Of a stretch of DNA of 64,000 nucleotides, positions 35,604-44,085 are shown piece after piece. Position 1 is the stretch's first letter, and every line of letters starts with the position of its first letter. Origin of the DNA: Rhizobium sp. FKY42 (lineage in GTDB: Bacteria > Pseudomonadota > Alphaproteobacteria > Rhizobiales > Rhizobiaceae); NCBI RefSeq assembly GCF_005222835.1, contig NZ_STGA01000028.1, positions 62,001 to 126,000 on the forward strand. Direction: 5' to 3'. The notes under the pieces are model-generated. The model was not told the DNA's origin. It made no database searches and worked only from the letters and a program-made list of their open reading frames with translations. Made by a program: the position numbers and the translations under genes.

Positions 35604-35996
35604 ATGTCCCACGATCTCTTCGAAGCCGCGCGCGATGCCATGGCACGCGCCTATGCGCCCTATTCAAAGTTTCCGGTCGGCGCGGCCATTCGCGCCGATG
35701 ACGGCAAGATCTATGTCGGCGCCAATATCGAAAACCTGTCCTTTCCGCAGGGCTGGTGCGCGGAGCCGACCGCCATCGGCAATATGGTCATGGGCGGCGG
35801 GCGCAAGATAGTCGAAATGGCGGTGATTGCGGAAAAGCTGGCACTCTGCCCGCCTTGCGGCGGCTGCCGCCAGAAGATCGCGGAATTCGCGGGTCCGGAA
35901 ACTCGCGTCTATCTCTGCGACGAGGTAGGCGTTCAGAAGACCATGACGATGGAGGAATTGCTACCCTTCTCGTTCAAGACCGAGATCCTGGGATGA
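35604..35996 (+). CDS. cdd: Cytidine deaminase
   Basis: A 130-residue homotetrameric zinc deaminase turning cytidine and deoxycytidine into uridine and deoxyuridine. The zinc ligands are Cys in GWCAEPTAIGN and the pair in CPPCGGCRQ; the catalytic Glu is the one after Cys-Ala. The N-terminus has AYAPYSKFPVGAAI, typical. The start ATG at 35604 is preferred to an in-frame TTG at 35595 overlapping the permease stop. Its own stop overlaps the PNP start by four bases (ATGA). Confidence 0.95.
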   Translation: MSHDLFEAARDAMARAYAPYSKFPVGAAIRADDGKIYVGANIENLSFPQGWCAEPTAIGNMVMGGGRKIVEMAVIAEKLALCPPCGGCRQKIAEFAGPETRVYLCDEVGVQKTMTMEELLPFSFKTEILG

Positions 35997-36796
35997 GATC
36001 TGTCATCGACCTTCTCGTCGACCGCTTCAACGGTCTGATGCCGCGCCATGCCATCGTGCTGGGATCGGGCCTCGGCTCGCTGGTCTCCGGCTTGCATGAT
36101 CCAGTACGAGTTTCCTATGCCGAACTGCCGGGTTTTCCGGCAAGCGGCGTGACAGGTCATGCGGGTGAACTGGTGGCCGGGATGCTGGGAAACCATCCTG
36201 TCGTCATGCTGTCCGGTCGTGCGCATTACTATGAGCACGGCGATGCGGCCGCAATGCGCTTCCCCATCGAGGTGCTTCATGGCCTCGGCGTTCAATCATT
36301 GATCCTTACGAATTCCGCAGGCTCCGTCCGCGAAGACATGCCGCCCGGTTCCGTCATGCAGATGACGGATCACATCAACTATTCCGGTATGAATCCGCTG
36401 ATCGGAACCGGCGGTGACCGGCGCTTCGTCGGCATGACCAATGCCTACGACGCAGGACTTTCGGCGGCGATCCGCACTGCCGCTATCCGGACGACCACGC
36501 CTCTTTTTCAAGGGGTCTATATGTGGTTCTCAGGCCCAAGCTTTGAGACGCCCGCCGAGATTCGTATGGCGCGCGTGCTGGGGGCTGATGCTGTCGGCAT
36601 GTCCACGGTGCCGGAAGTCATTCTGGCGCGATATGTGGGCTTGAAGGTTGCTGCCTGCTCGGTCATCACCAATTATGGGGCGGGGATGACGGGCGCCGAA
36701 CTTTCCCATGAGGAAACCAAGGAAATGGCACCCAAAGGCGGGCAACGTCTCGCCGCCATTCTGAAGGATGTGTTCAGCCAATCGAGCCTTGCCTGA
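35993..36796 (+). CDS. Purine nucleoside phosphorylase (trimeric type)
   Basis: A 267-residue enzyme cleaving purine nucleosides with phosphate to base and (deoxy)ribose 1-phosphate. Phosphate contacts are in VLGSGLGSL and GRAHYYEHGD; the substrate region is WFSGPSFETPAEIRM, and the purine-binding Asn is in SVITNYGAGM. Length and motifs fit the trimeric PNP (punA/xapA) family, which usually prefers 6-oxopurines such as inosine and guanosine. It is translationally coupled to cdd. A 101-base gap before deoC contains no terminator. Confidence 0.93.
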   Translation: MRSVIDLLVDRFNGLMPRHAIVLGSGLGSLVSGLHDPVRVSYAELPGFPASGVTGHAGELVAGMLGNHPVVMLSGRAHYYEHGDAAAMRFPIEVLHGLGVQSLILTNSAGSVREDMPPGSVMQMTDHINYSGMNPLIGTGGDRRFVGMTNAYDAGLSAAIRTAAIRTTTPLFQGVYMWFSGPSFETPAEIRMARVLGADAVGMSTVPEVILARYVGLKVAACSVITNYGAGMTGAELSHEETKEMAPKGGQRLAAILKDVFSQSSLA

Positions 36797-36897
36797 ACGA
36801 CCTTCTTGCTCAAATTCATTCACGAACCCGAGATGGGTTGCATCTAATCGATTGAAGGATAATTATGCATTCTCCGACCAACCCGGGAGGGATCACC

Positions 36898-37668
36898 ATG
36901 GAATTGCTGGGCCCACGCGAGATTGCCGCTTTTGCGCTTTCGCTTCTGGATCTGACCAACCTGCGTGACGATTGCGATTCCCCAGCTATCGAAACACTGT
37001 GCAAGCGGGCGCAAGGACCGAACGGAAATACCGCCGCCATCTGCATATGGCCGCGTTTTGTGGCGCAAGCACGTGGCATCCTAGGTGCCGGTAGCACGGT
37101 CCGCATTGCAACGGTGGTCAATTTCCCGTCCGGCAATCTTGCTGTCCAGGAGGTCGTGGAAGAAACACGCAAGGCCATCGTTGATGGCGCGGACGAAATC
37201 GATCTTGTCATTCCGTACACAAAGTTTCTGGAAGGCGACGAGGCGTCCGTCAGCGAGATGGTCCGGGCGGTTCGTGCCGCATGCCCGAAGGCCTTGCTGA
37301 AGGTCATTCTTGAAACCGGCGAAATCAAGGACGCGGCTCTCATTCGCCGTGCCTCGGAGCTGGCGATTGCCGAGGGTGCGGATTTCATCAAGACATCCAC
37401 CGGCAAGGTGCAGGTCAATGCAACGCTGGAAGCTGCCGATATCATGCTGCAGGCCATTCGTGACAGCCGCAAGAAGGTGGGCTTCAAGCCCGCAGGCGGC
37501 ATCTCTACTGTCGCAGATGCCGATCTCTACCTGCGCCTTGCCGAAACGATCATGGGTGCCAACTGGCTGATGCCATCCACCTTCCGCTTCGGCGCGTCCG
37601 GTCTGCTGGACGATATCAGCGCCGTGCTGAGCGGTTCCACGTCTGCGCGCGCCTCTACCGGATATTGA
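36898..37668 (+). CDS. deoC: Deoxyribose-phosphate aldolase
   Basis: A 256-residue class I aldolase splitting deoxyribose 5-phosphate to glyceraldehyde 3-phosphate and acetaldehyde. The proton relay and Schiff base residues are in IDLVIPY (Asp), LKVILETGEI (Lys) and ADFIKTSTGK (the Schiff-base Lys), and KVGFKPAGGI closes the barrel. I prefer the start at 36898 (GGGAGGG six bases upstream) over 36865, which adds 11 residues and also has a possible Shine-Dalgarno. DeoA starts six bases after the stop. Confidence 0.95.
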   Translation: MELLGPREIAAFALSLLDLTNLRDDCDSPAIETLCKRAQGPNGNTAAICIWPRFVAQARGILGAGSTVRIATVVNFPSGNLAVQEVVEETRKAIVDGADEIDLVIPYTKFLEGDEASVSEMVRAVRAACPKALLKVILETGEIKDAALIRRASELAIAEGADFIKTSTGKVQVNATLEAADIMLQAIRDSRKKVGFKPAGGISTVADADLYLRLAETIMGANWLMPSTFRFGASGLLDDISAVLSGSTSARASTGY

Positions 37669-37674
37669 TCGACC

Positions 37675-38985
37675 ATGCTGCCGCAGGAAATCATTCGTCG
37701 TAAACGCGACGGCCACGCGCTGTCTGAGGCGCAGATCCGCGCATTCATCAAGGGTCTGACCAACGAAAGCATTTCGGAAGGCCAGGTTGCCGCCTTTGCC
37801 ATGGCTACCTTCTTCAGGGGAATGGATCGCGACGAGGTCATCGCACTGACGCTTGCCATGCGCGATAGTGGCGATGTCCTGAACTGGTCGGAAACCGGCA
37901 AGCCGATCGTGGACAAGCATTCGACGGGTGGCGTTGGAGACAACGTATCGCTGATGCTGGCGCCAATCGTTGCCAGCTGGGGGCTGGCTGTTCCAATGAT
38001 TTCCGGCCGCGGGCTTGGCCATACCGGCGGCACGCTGGACAAGCTGCAAAGCATTCCGGGCTATCAGGTCATGCCGGGCACCGATGTGCTGCGCAAGGCG
38101 ATCAAGGAGGTCGGCTGCGCCATCATCGGCCAGACCGCCGATCTCGCCCCTGCCGACAAGCGGCTTTATGCGGTGCGTGATGTCACGGCAACGGTGGAAT
38201 CCATTCCGCTGATCACCGCCTCCATCCTGTCCAAGAAGCTGGCGGCAGGATTGCAAAGCCTTGTGCTGGACGTGAAGTTCGGCAATGGCGCCTTCATGCA
38301 GGAACTGGGCGATGCCGAGGCCCTGGCGCAATCACTGGTCGAGGTCGCCAACGGCGCCGGCGTAAAGACATCAGCTCTGCTGACGGACATGAACGAGCCA
38401 TTGGCCGATGCTGCGGGCAATGCGCTTGAAGTCATCCACGCCATCGATTTCCTTCAGGGCAAGAAGCAAGGCACGCGCATTGAGACGGTTACGTTTGCCT
38501 TTGCAGCCGAGATGCTGCTGCAGGGCGGCGTGGCTGAAACGCTGGAAGACGGTGTCGAAAAGGCGCGCAAGTCGGTCTCCTCCGGTCGCGCGCTCGATAC
38601 CTTCGCCCGGATGGTGCACGCCCTTGGGGGGCCGCAGGATTTCGTGGCGCATCCACAGGACCACATGTTCCGCGCACCGTTCATCACCGCTGTTGCCGCG
38701 CCTTCCAGCGGTTATCTGTCCGCGTGCGACACGCGGGGACTCGGCCTTGCCGTAGTGGAACTCGGCGGCGGGCGCATGCGCGCCTCTGACGATATCGATC
38801 CGCGTGTCGGGCTGGACCGCATTCTTCCGCTTGGCACACGGGTCGAAAAGGGCGAACCCATCGCCTATGTCCACGCGGCCGATCAGGAGAGTGCGGATCG
38901 GGTCGCGGTGCGTGTCGCTTCTCTTTATACGCTTTCGGACGTACCGATGCTGACGCGTCCGCCTGTGCTCAAGAAGATCGGCTGA
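37675..38985 (+). CDS. deoA: Thymidine phosphorylase
   Basis: A 436-residue dimeric phosphorylase releasing thymine (or uracil) and deoxyribose 1-phosphate. It has the glycosyltransferase-family-4-like N-domain with the family signature [14 protein letters not shown], followed by the phosphate site [15 protein letters not shown], and the conserved [22 protein letters not shown]. Length equals that of E. coli DeoA (440). It is the last gene of the importer-cdd-PNP-deoC-deoA operon. Its stop at 38985 directly abuts the convergent glycosyltransferase gene, leaving no room for a separate terminator. Confidence 0.97.
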   Translation: MLPQEIIRRKRDGHALSEAQIRAFIKGLTNESISEGQVAAFAMATFFRGMDRDEVIALTLAMRDSGDVLNWSETGKPIVDKHSTGGVGDNVSLMLAPIVASWGLAVPMISGRGLGHTGGTLDKLQSIPGYQVMPGTDVLRKAIKEVGCAIIGQTADLAPADKRLYAVRDVTATVESIPLITASILSKKLAAGLQSLVLDVKFGNGAFMQELGDAEALAQSLVEVANGAGVKTSALLTDMNEPLADAAGNALEVIHAIDFLQGKKQGTRIETVTFAFAAEMLLQGGVAETLEDGVEKARKSVSSGRALDTFARMVHALGGPQDFVAHPQDHMFRAPFITAVAAPSSGYLSACDTRGLGLAVVELGGGRMRASDDIDPRVGLDRILPLGTRVEKGEPIAYVHAADQESADRVAVRVASLYTLSDVPMLTRPPVLKKIG

Positions 38986-39750
38986 TCAGGCGCTGGCCAC
39001 GAGATCGAGGATCTGGCGTTCGCAGATCTCCTTGCGATTGCGCACCTGCCAGTGAACGAAGGCGGTGTCCGACTTCGTTTCCCTTGCCAGGTAATCCTCG
39101 CCAATATCGCCCTGCTCCAGAATGCGGTTCCAGCGCTGCTCAAGCGCGGTAAACTGCATTCCGGCACGGAAGCAGGAAATCCCGAGATAGTTCTGGTCCA
39201 GCCTGTAGAAGCGCGGAAGAAGGGCGAGGCGCATCGCCATCACATAGGTTCTGATCTGCGGAAAATGCTGGTATGCTGCCACCATGCCTTCCCGAGTATA
39301 GGCGATGACGCCCGAATTGAAGACACGGGGACTGCGATCCGCCGTGCGTGGCGGCGTCGAGTGAAAAAAGGCACTGCCGAACGCTGCCCAACGCATGTCG
39401 TTGCTGTGGCGGATAGGCGATTTGCGGCCTTTTCGCAGCTGGGGCTGGGCCAGTTCCTCCACCATGCCGATGTGATTGACGGGCGTGGTCAGGATTTCAC
39501 CGGAGGCGTTGTCCTTGGGAAACACGTCCGCATCAACGTAGATAACGCGATCATAGTTGTGAAAATCCGGATCCCAGACGGGGCGAACCGCATGGTAATA
39601 TTCGGCATATTTTCCGGTGAAGAACGTTGGGTTCTCCTCAAAGAAATAGTCAGCTCCGTGCCGGTCGGCATAGTCCCGGAACAGACGACGGCTCAGGCGG
39701 GCATAATCGGGAACCTCGCCCTTCCAGAACTGATAGATCAAGGTCTTCAC
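38986..39750 (-). CDS. Putative glycosyltransferase (GT-A fold, GT8-like)
   Basis: A 254-residue cytosolic protein. The motif RVIYVDADVFPKD carries the DxD that binds a nucleotide-sugar and metal in GT-A enzymes. An aromatic stretch FFEENPTFFTGKYAEYYHAVRPVWD precedes it, and SGVIAYTREGMVAAYQHFPQIR and LDQNYLGISCFRAG follow, which fits GT8-type donors. Acceptor and donor are unknown. The start is the GTG at 39750, with AGGGG six bases before it; a TTG at 39777 is less likely. It has no obvious operon partner; the PAP2 gene lies 43 bases upstream on the same strand. Confidence 0.72.
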   Translation of the reverse strand: MKTLIYQFWKGEVPDYARLSRRLFRDYADRHGADYFFEENPTFFTGKYAEYYHAVRPVWDPDFHNYDRVIYVDADVFPKDNASGEILTTPVNHIGMVEELAQPQLRKGRKSPIRHSNDMRWAAFGSAFFHSTPPRTADRSPRVFNSGVIAYTREGMVAAYQHFPQIRTYVMAMRLALLPRFYRLDQNYLGISCFRAGMQFTALEQRWNRILEQGDIGEDYLARETKSDTAFVHWQVRNRKEICERQILDLVASA

Positions 39751-39793
39751 GCCATACCCCTGCAGTGCTCCGCCCAAACGGCGATATCACTCC

Positions 39794-40549
39794 TTACCCA
39801 TTGGTCGGGGAATCGTCCATCGTTGGATGTGCGGGCTGCGGTTCAGGCTTTGCCGAGACGAAAGATCGAGCCACCATAGCACAACCGACGGCCCAGGTGG
39901 CGCCCGCACACCAGCCGCCCAGAACATCGGTCGGATAATGCACGCCGAGGAAGATACGGCTGAGACCTATAATCAGCGTCACGAACAGCGCTGCCGCGAT
40001 CATGAAGAGGCGCGTTGCTCTCGTCGTCTGCGTTCGGGCAAGAAGCGCACCAAGCGTGAGGTAGGTCACAGCCGAGAGCATGGCATGGCCGCTTGGAAAA
40101 CTTAAGTCTCTCACATCGACAAGATGCGGCACGATATCGGGACGAGGCCGCGCAATGATCACTTTGAGCGCCGTACTGACAATCCAGCCCCCGAGGATCG
40201 AACCTGCCGTGAACATCGCGATCTTGATTCGGCGGGAAATTATAAGATAGGCCGTCGTCAGCATCGTCATAAGTGAGAGCACTGTCACGCCACCGAGACT
40301 GGTGATGTCCTGAACGGCATGGGTCAGCCAGTAGGGGCCGATGGTCTCGTCAAGGTCACCCGACCGACGCAGCGCCAGCAGGATCGCCTCGTCGAGCGCG
40401 TGCGTATCGCCTTCTATAACCTCGCCTGCCAGCATGGCAAACAGCAGCGCACCGCCCGTCAGAATGCCGAAGCAAACAAGAGTCGTGACTTCGAAGCGCT
40501 TCAGACGATCAACCAAGAATTTCCCACAGCGTCGGTTCGTTATTGCCAC
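39794..40549 (-). CDS. PAP2 family membrane phosphatase
   Basis: A 251-residue integral membrane protein with the phosphatidic-acid-phosphatase motifs: KVIIARPRPD (C1, K-x6-RP), SFPSGHAML (C2, PSGH) and SRIFLGVHYPTDVLGG (C3, SR-x5-H-x3-D). About six membrane segments surround them. Such enzymes dephosphorylate lipid phosphates or undecaprenyl diphosphate on the periplasmic face. The start is the GTG 40549 with GAGG five bases before it; the frame stays open further upstream but overlaps the DUF1206 gene. It lies seven bases after that gene and is likely co-transcribed. Confidence 0.9.
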   Translation of the reverse strand: MAITNRRCGKFLVDRLKRFEVTTLVCFGILTGGALLFAMLAGEVIEGDTHALDEAILLALRRSGDLDETIGPYWLTHAVQDITSLGGVTVLSLMTMLTTAYLIISRRIKIAMFTAGSILGGWIVSTALKVIIARPRPDIVPHLVDVRDLSFPSGHAMLSAVTYLTLGALLARTQTTRATRLFMIAAALFVTLIIGLSRIFLGVHYPTDVLGGWCAGATWAVGCAMVARSFVSAKPEPQPAHPTMDDSPTNG

Positions 40550-40556
40550 TGTTGCC

Positions 40557-41372
40557 TCAGATAACGGGAATGGAGCGGCGAGCCTGATCGAGGCTTGGGC
40601 GTGCAACGCGACGGTAACGGGCCTCGACAAAGCCGTATACACCAAAGCACGCCAGACCAAGACCGATTGCAAAATAGAGGATGCCGCCAAAGGGCTGCTG
40701 ACGAACCCATGTCAAGGCGTCAGCCATGCTTCCTGCCTGTTCCGGATCGACCATGACAGCTGCGTAGAGAAAGAAAGCCGCGATGATGAGGAAGACAATG
40801 CCCTTGGCAACGAGACCATAGACACAGCAACTGTCCAGAGTAGGATGCAAATTGGCGTCAAAGGCGAGATAGTGATGATAGCTGCGTCGAATGCCTTTGA
40901 CGATGTGAGCCGCACCCGCGCCTAAAATGCACAGACCCACGATCCCCACCAGATAGCGACCATAAGGCTGCTGCATCAACCATGCAGTCCAGCTTGTAGA
41001 TCCCCCACCGGCTTTGCCTGTGCTCATCATCATCGCATGGGTCACGGCAAACAGTGCCAGACCGCTATACGTAATGGCGCTGATCAACAGTCCGGCCCGG
41101 ACCACGTAGCCCTTCAGGTCAGCCGGATGGTTGTCCGCATTGGCAAGTGACTGGGCCAGCCGCCAAACGATAAGACCAATGAGACAAAGACCGATAAATC
41201 CGAGCCAGATGCGACCAAATGGCTGAGAGAGCACCATTTGCAGTGCGGATTCGGAATCCGGGCTTCCGCCGCCGATACTTCCGAGCATGGCCATCACTCC
41301 TACGAGAACATAAACCAGTCCACGTGCGGCGTAGCCTGCTCTCGCCATCCATTCAAATTTTTCGGTGCCCAT
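40557..41372 (-). CDS. DUF1206 membrane protein
   Basis: A 271-residue protein made of three repeats of a two-segment unit, each containing G-x-x-x-x-G-x-x-Y and a later Gln-Pro-Phe/Tyr-Gly motif: ARAGYAARGLVYVLVGV with QPFGRIWL, then KGYVVRAGLLISAITY with QQPYGRYLVG, and VYGLVAKGIVFLIIA with QQPFGGILYFA. That is the DUF1206 architecture. The function is unknown; relatives are often in stress or envelope contexts. It starts at 41372 and is followed by PAP2. The stem-loop at 41394-41422 separates it from the DUF3618 operon. Confidence 0.9.
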   Translation of the reverse strand: MGTEKFEWMARAGYAARGLVYVLVGVMAMLGSIGGGSPDSESALQMVLSQPFGRIWLGFIGLCLIGLIVWRLAQSLANADNHPADLKGYVVRAGLLISAITYSGLALFAVTHAMMMSTGKAGGGSTSWTAWLMQQPYGRYLVGIVGLCILGAGAAHIVKGIRRSYHHYLAFDANLHPTLDSCCVYGLVAKGIVFLIIAAFFLYAAVMVDPEQAGSMADALTWVRQQPFGGILYFAIGLGLACFGVYGFVEARYRRVARPSLDQARRSIPVI

Positions 41373-41393
41373 GGGTTCCGTTCTTTCAAAGGA

Positions 41394-41422
41394 AGAGGCC
41401 CGTCAACGCGTGACGGGCCTCT
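41394..41422 (-). terminator. Terminator hairpin after the DUF3618 operon
   Basis: A 12-base-pair perfect stem AGAGGCCCGTCA (41394-41405) with TGACGGGCCTCT (41411-41422) and a five-base loop. Reading on the minus strand it is followed by TCCTTTG. It divides the DUF3618 operon from DUF1206. Confidence 0.75.
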
Positions 41423-41458
41423 GTTGTTTCATGAAGAAGGCATAAGGCGATAACAAGC

Positions 41459-42460
41459 TCAATGCGGGCGTGGCGCCGACCCATCGCTTGGGGTGCGGAA
41501 CTGGCGCGCCTCTTCAACAATGCGGTCTTTCGCAGCATCATGAACGTCAGCGACAATTGCGGCTGCGGTATGCGAAACCTCCGTTGCCACGGCTTCCGCC
41601 TTGCCCATTGCGTGAGACGCTTCTGCCGCCACCCTGCCCTTCACGTCGTCGGACATTTCGCCCATCAGAGCGTCCTCGCGTTCGGTCCGAGGAAGGGCAG
41701 CGCCGATGGCCGCGCCGACAGCAAAGGCAAGAGCGCCACCCACAAGCGGCTGATCACGAAACTGGCGAAAGATCGTTTCATTGAGAGCCTGTGCCGAATC
41801 CCGGACAGAGGCGCCCATGTCCATCGTCGCACGGCCTGCGGAGCGTCCCGCCTCCGAAACGTGGTGACCGACACGGGCAGCCGAATGCTTGAGATCCTGC
41901 CAGGATGTAGCGACCCAGCCAGAGGCATCGTCGAACAAGCGCCCGGTCTCGTCCCGGATATCGTGGATTTGACGACCTGTCTTGTCCGCAAAGCCGCGAT
42001 AGGTTTTCCCGGCCTCATCCGTAAAATGCCCGGCACGATTTCCCGCAGCATCGGACATTGCCCTGAATTTTGCCCCAGCCTCATCCGTAAAATGGCTATA
42101 GCGACTTTCACCGATCTGCTCGACAGGGCCGGTGCGGCGTACTGTTCCCGTCACTGGTACCAGCGGATGCTCATCGGGCGTTGTGAATTCCGATTGCATC
42201 GACGGTTTTTGCCCAGACATAAGCCAAGCCAGGCTAACGCCTATCAGGGCCACCGGGATCGGGTTCGACTTCAGGGAGCCGGTAAGATTCGAGAGGAACT
42301 CCGCGCCGCCACTGCCCTTGGCGTAAGCGATCGCTTCATCGACGAGCTGGCCGGGAGACATGCGGTTCTGGATCTCGTCGAGCTTTGCGTTGATGCGCTG
42401 GCGATCCTGTTCGATTTCGCGCTCGATCTCTTCCGGGGTGCGTTCCGTAGAATAGGCCAT
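41459..42460 (-). CDS. DUF3618 protein with LEA-like 11-residue repeats
   Basis: A 333-residue inner-membrane protein. Residues 1-48 form the DUF3618 domain (TPEEIEREIEQDRQRINAKL), residues 66-82 a membrane segment (NPIPVALIGVSLAWLM), residues 123-173 five tandem 11-mers with D-x-x-G at fixed spacing, and residues 238-257 a second hydrophobic segment (PLVGGALAFAVGAAIGAALP). HFTDEAG occurs exactly twice, 22 residues apart (123 and 145), and the underlying DNA is nearly identical. The repeats resemble amphipathic helices of LEA or apolipoprotein type that protect or coat membranes. Its start overlaps the previous stop by one base. Confidence 0.85.
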   Translation of the reverse strand: MAYSTERTPEEIEREIEQDRQRINAKLDEIQNRMSPGQLVDEAIAYAKGSGGAEFLSNLTGSLKSNPIPVALIGVSLAWLMSGQKPSMQSEFTTPDEHPLVPVTGTVRRTGPVEQIGESRYSHFTDEAGAKFRAMSDAAGNRAGHFTDEAGKTYRGFADKTGRQIHDIRDETGRLFDDASGWVATSWQDLKHSAARVGHHVSEAGRSAGRATMDMGASVRDSAQALNETIFRQFRDQPLVGGALAFAVGAAIGAALPRTEREDALMGEMSDDVKGRVAAEASHAMGKAEAVATEVSHTAAAIVADVHDAAKDRIVEEARQFRTPSDGSAPRPH

Positions 42461-42876
42461 TATGTTCTCTCCTTCAGCACCTGAACATCGCGTTGCAGGG
42501 AATGGGTCGTGCGGTCGAGGTTCATCGAGCTGCCTCTCAACACAGCGAGGCCACGGGAAATCATGCCCCAGCCAATGATTGCCACGACAAGACCCACCAC
42601 AACGGCTGCGATGGCGTCAGCATTGCGTTCGGCAAATCCCATTGAAAGCAGAAGCGCCGAAAGCCCGCTCACCACCGCCGCCAGCAAGACGCCGATTGCC
42701 CCAATGGCAAACACCAGGCCTGCCGCCATCATCTCGACGCCGGTCATGGCCTTTGAAACTTTTTCGGAGGCCTCTGCTTTTGCAAGATTGATCTCTTTGC
42801 GGAACAGGCCGGACACATCGCCGACGAGGCCAGTCAGAAGTTCAGACAAGGGGCGATTTTCAACAGGATTAGACAT
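42460..42876 (-). CDS. Phage holin family protein (DUF1469), not phage-derived
   Basis: A 138-residue protein with a short hydrophilic head (MSNPVENRPLSELLTGLVGD), an amphipathic helix (GLFRKEINLAKAEASEKVSKAM) and two membrane segments (VEMMAAGLVFAIGAIGVLLAAVV and AIAAVVVGLVVAIIGWGM). This is the DUF1469 fold, annotated as holin family, but these chromosomal genes belong to envelope operons, not prophages. The start at 42876 overlaps the stop of the upstream gene (42869) by eight bases. Its stop overlaps the DUF3618 start by one base (TAATG). Confidence 0.88.
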   Translation of the reverse strand: MSNPVENRPLSELLTGLVGDVSGLFRKEINLAKAEASEKVSKAMTGVEMMAAGLVFAIGAIGVLLAAVVSGLSALLLSMGFAERNADAIAAVVVGLVVAIIGWGMISRGLAVLRGSSMNLDRTTHSLQRDVQVLKERT

Positions 42877-43531
42877 TCGACGCTCCTGTGGTGCGAGAGA
42901 TCGAGGAATCAGCAGCAGACGTGCCGGACGGTGGGGGCACAGGTGCACTGGTGGCGGGAGCCTGGCGCATCGCGGATTCCGCAACAGAGTGTCGAGCGTG
43001 AAGATCGCCAGTCGATGTCGTCTGAGGCGAGCCTGCCTGACGGCTGGCCGATGCTGTTACGAAGCGGCTTGCCGCAAGACCTGCCATTGCAGCAAGCCCG
43101 AGAAACGCAAGTGGCTGGCGTCGACCGAAGTCTTCGGCCATGCCTGCAATATCGCCCATGCTGCGGCCCTTGATATCGTCCGCAAACCGATGGACTTTTT
43201 CACCCATTTGGCGCGCCATTCTACCCACGTCGCGGTTCTCGCCCTGTTCAAGCTCGGCACCAACCTTTTCCATCACGTGTGCCAGTCCGGCCACGCGCTC
43301 GGCGGCGTATCCCTTCTGGCTATCGGCCAGTTCCTCAGCTTTCGTGGTCGCCTGCGCGATTTTGTCCCTGGCGATATCCCGCACCTCGGCAACGTCATCC
43401 TTGGCCTTCTGGCTCAATTCAACCATTGGCGGTTTGGAAGAGGTCGGCGTCTGCCCGGGTTCCGGCCTCATGCTGCCATAGGTCGCACTGGCGCGACCAT
43501 CCCCTGTCAAGGTGGTGTCCCTGTCTGTCAT
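42869..43531 (-). CDS. Hypothetical amphipathic membrane-associated protein (stress operon)
   Basis: A 220-residue protein with a Ser/Pro-rich start, a long charged helix (VELSQKAKDDVAEVRDIARDKIAQATTKAEELADSQKGYAAERVAGLAHVMEKV), and one hydrophobic segment (FGRRQPLAFLGLAAMAGLAASRFV), followed by a low-complexity Ser/Thr/Ala tail. The helical part could lie on a membrane surface. I recall similar rhizobial proteins being annotated as nutrient deprivation-induced, but cannot confirm this. It is the first gene of the operon 43531-41459 and carries a GGAAC-N16-TGTT promoter upstream, linking it to the general stress response. Confidence 0.75.
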   Translation of the reverse strand: MTDRDTTLTGDGRASATYGSMRPEPGQTPTSSKPPMVELSQKAKDDVAEVRDIARDKIAQATTKAEELADSQKGYAAERVAGLAHVMEKVGAELEQGENRDVGRMARQMGEKVHRFADDIKGRSMGDIAGMAEDFGRRQPLAFLGLAAMAGLAASRFVTASASRQAGSPQTTSTGDLHARHSVAESAMRQAPATSAPVPPPSGTSAADSSISRTTGASNV

Positions 43532-43569
43532 CTCTCTCTCCTGTTGACGATCCTGGCTCTGCAGGACCC

Positions 43570-43594
43570 AACAGGAGTGAATGCGCTTTGTTCC
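43570..43594 (-). promoter_or_regulatory. Candidate EcfG promoter for the DUF3618 operon
   Basis: The minus strand reads GGAAC (43594-43590), 16 bases, then TGTT (43573-43570), fitting GGAAC-N16/17-cGTT. The bases right after the -35 (AAA) also match the preferred rhizobial form. The -10 lies 39 bases before the start at 43531. Confidence 0.6.
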
Positions 43595-43622
43595 AGAGAA
43601 GAGCGGAGCTTGTTAAGGCAGC

Positions 43623-44027
43623 TCAGCCAATAATTTTTTGCGTGATCGCAAGGCCTGCAGCGGCTGCGACACCGGAGAGCACCGTTCCCCAGGCCATGTC
43701 CACAAGGCTCATGGCAAGCGGCCAGTTTTTCAATGTAGAAAGATTGGTGATGTCATAGGTCCCGTAAGCGATGAGACCAAGAATAGCGCCGGACAAAAGC
43801 GCCTGCGTCCAGCTGCCGCCGGACAGATAGGGCTGCACGGCGAAATAGACGAGACCGGCCACGTAGATCAGATAGAAGGCACCGGCCGCAAGAAAATCGG
43901 GGCGCTCACGCATCATGTCGCCCAGCTGGCTTCGATAGAAACCTGTCGCAACCTTTCCGAGCCAAACGAAATCAAGACCAAAGAAGACTGCCGCTGTCGC
44001 AAGGTAGGCCACCACATAGACATACAT
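43623..44027 (-). CDS. DUF2177 membrane protein
   Basis: A 134-residue protein with four membrane segments and the conserved start YVVAYLATAAVFFGLDFVWLGKVATGFYRSQLG, then MMRERPDFLAAGAFYLIYVAGLVYFAV, and AYGTYDITNLSTLKNWPLAMSLVDMAWGT, the DUF2177 signature. The function is unknown. It lies 58 bases downstream of the ChrR gene, past a rho-independent terminator, so it may be expressed at a low level by read-through. To my memory, DUF2177 genes often lie near ECF11-type sigma/ChrR pairs. Confidence 0.88.
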   Translation of the reverse strand: MYVYVVAYLATAAVFFGLDFVWLGKVATGFYRSQLGDMMRERPDFLAAGAFYLIYVAGLVYFAVQPYLSGGSWTQALLSGAILGLIAYGTYDITNLSTLKNWPLAMSLVDMAWGTVLSGVAAAAGLAITQKIIG

Positions 44028-44047
44028 CAGCTCTTCCTTTCATTACC

Positions 44048-44078
44048 AAAAAAATCAGCCGGTCAGGGGACCGGCTGA
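44048..44078 (-). terminator. Rho-independent terminator after chrR
   Basis: A 10-base-pair stem TCAGCCGGTC (44055-44064) with GACCGGCTGA (44069-44078), a 4-base loop and a run of A at 44048-44054 that gives a U tract in the minus-strand RNA. It ends the sigma-chrR transcript. Confidence 0.85.
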
Positions 44079-44085
44079 CAGAACC

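Noticed and set aside
37081..38331. A 416-codon minus-strand frame across deoC and deoA
   Set aside because: It spans two well-supported genes and the gap between them, and is explained by high-GC frame bias.
42460..42876. Holin annotation as evidence of a prophage
   Set aside because: No other phage gene is nearby. The gene is coupled to DUF3618 and an amphipathic protein, and the family name comes from similarity only.
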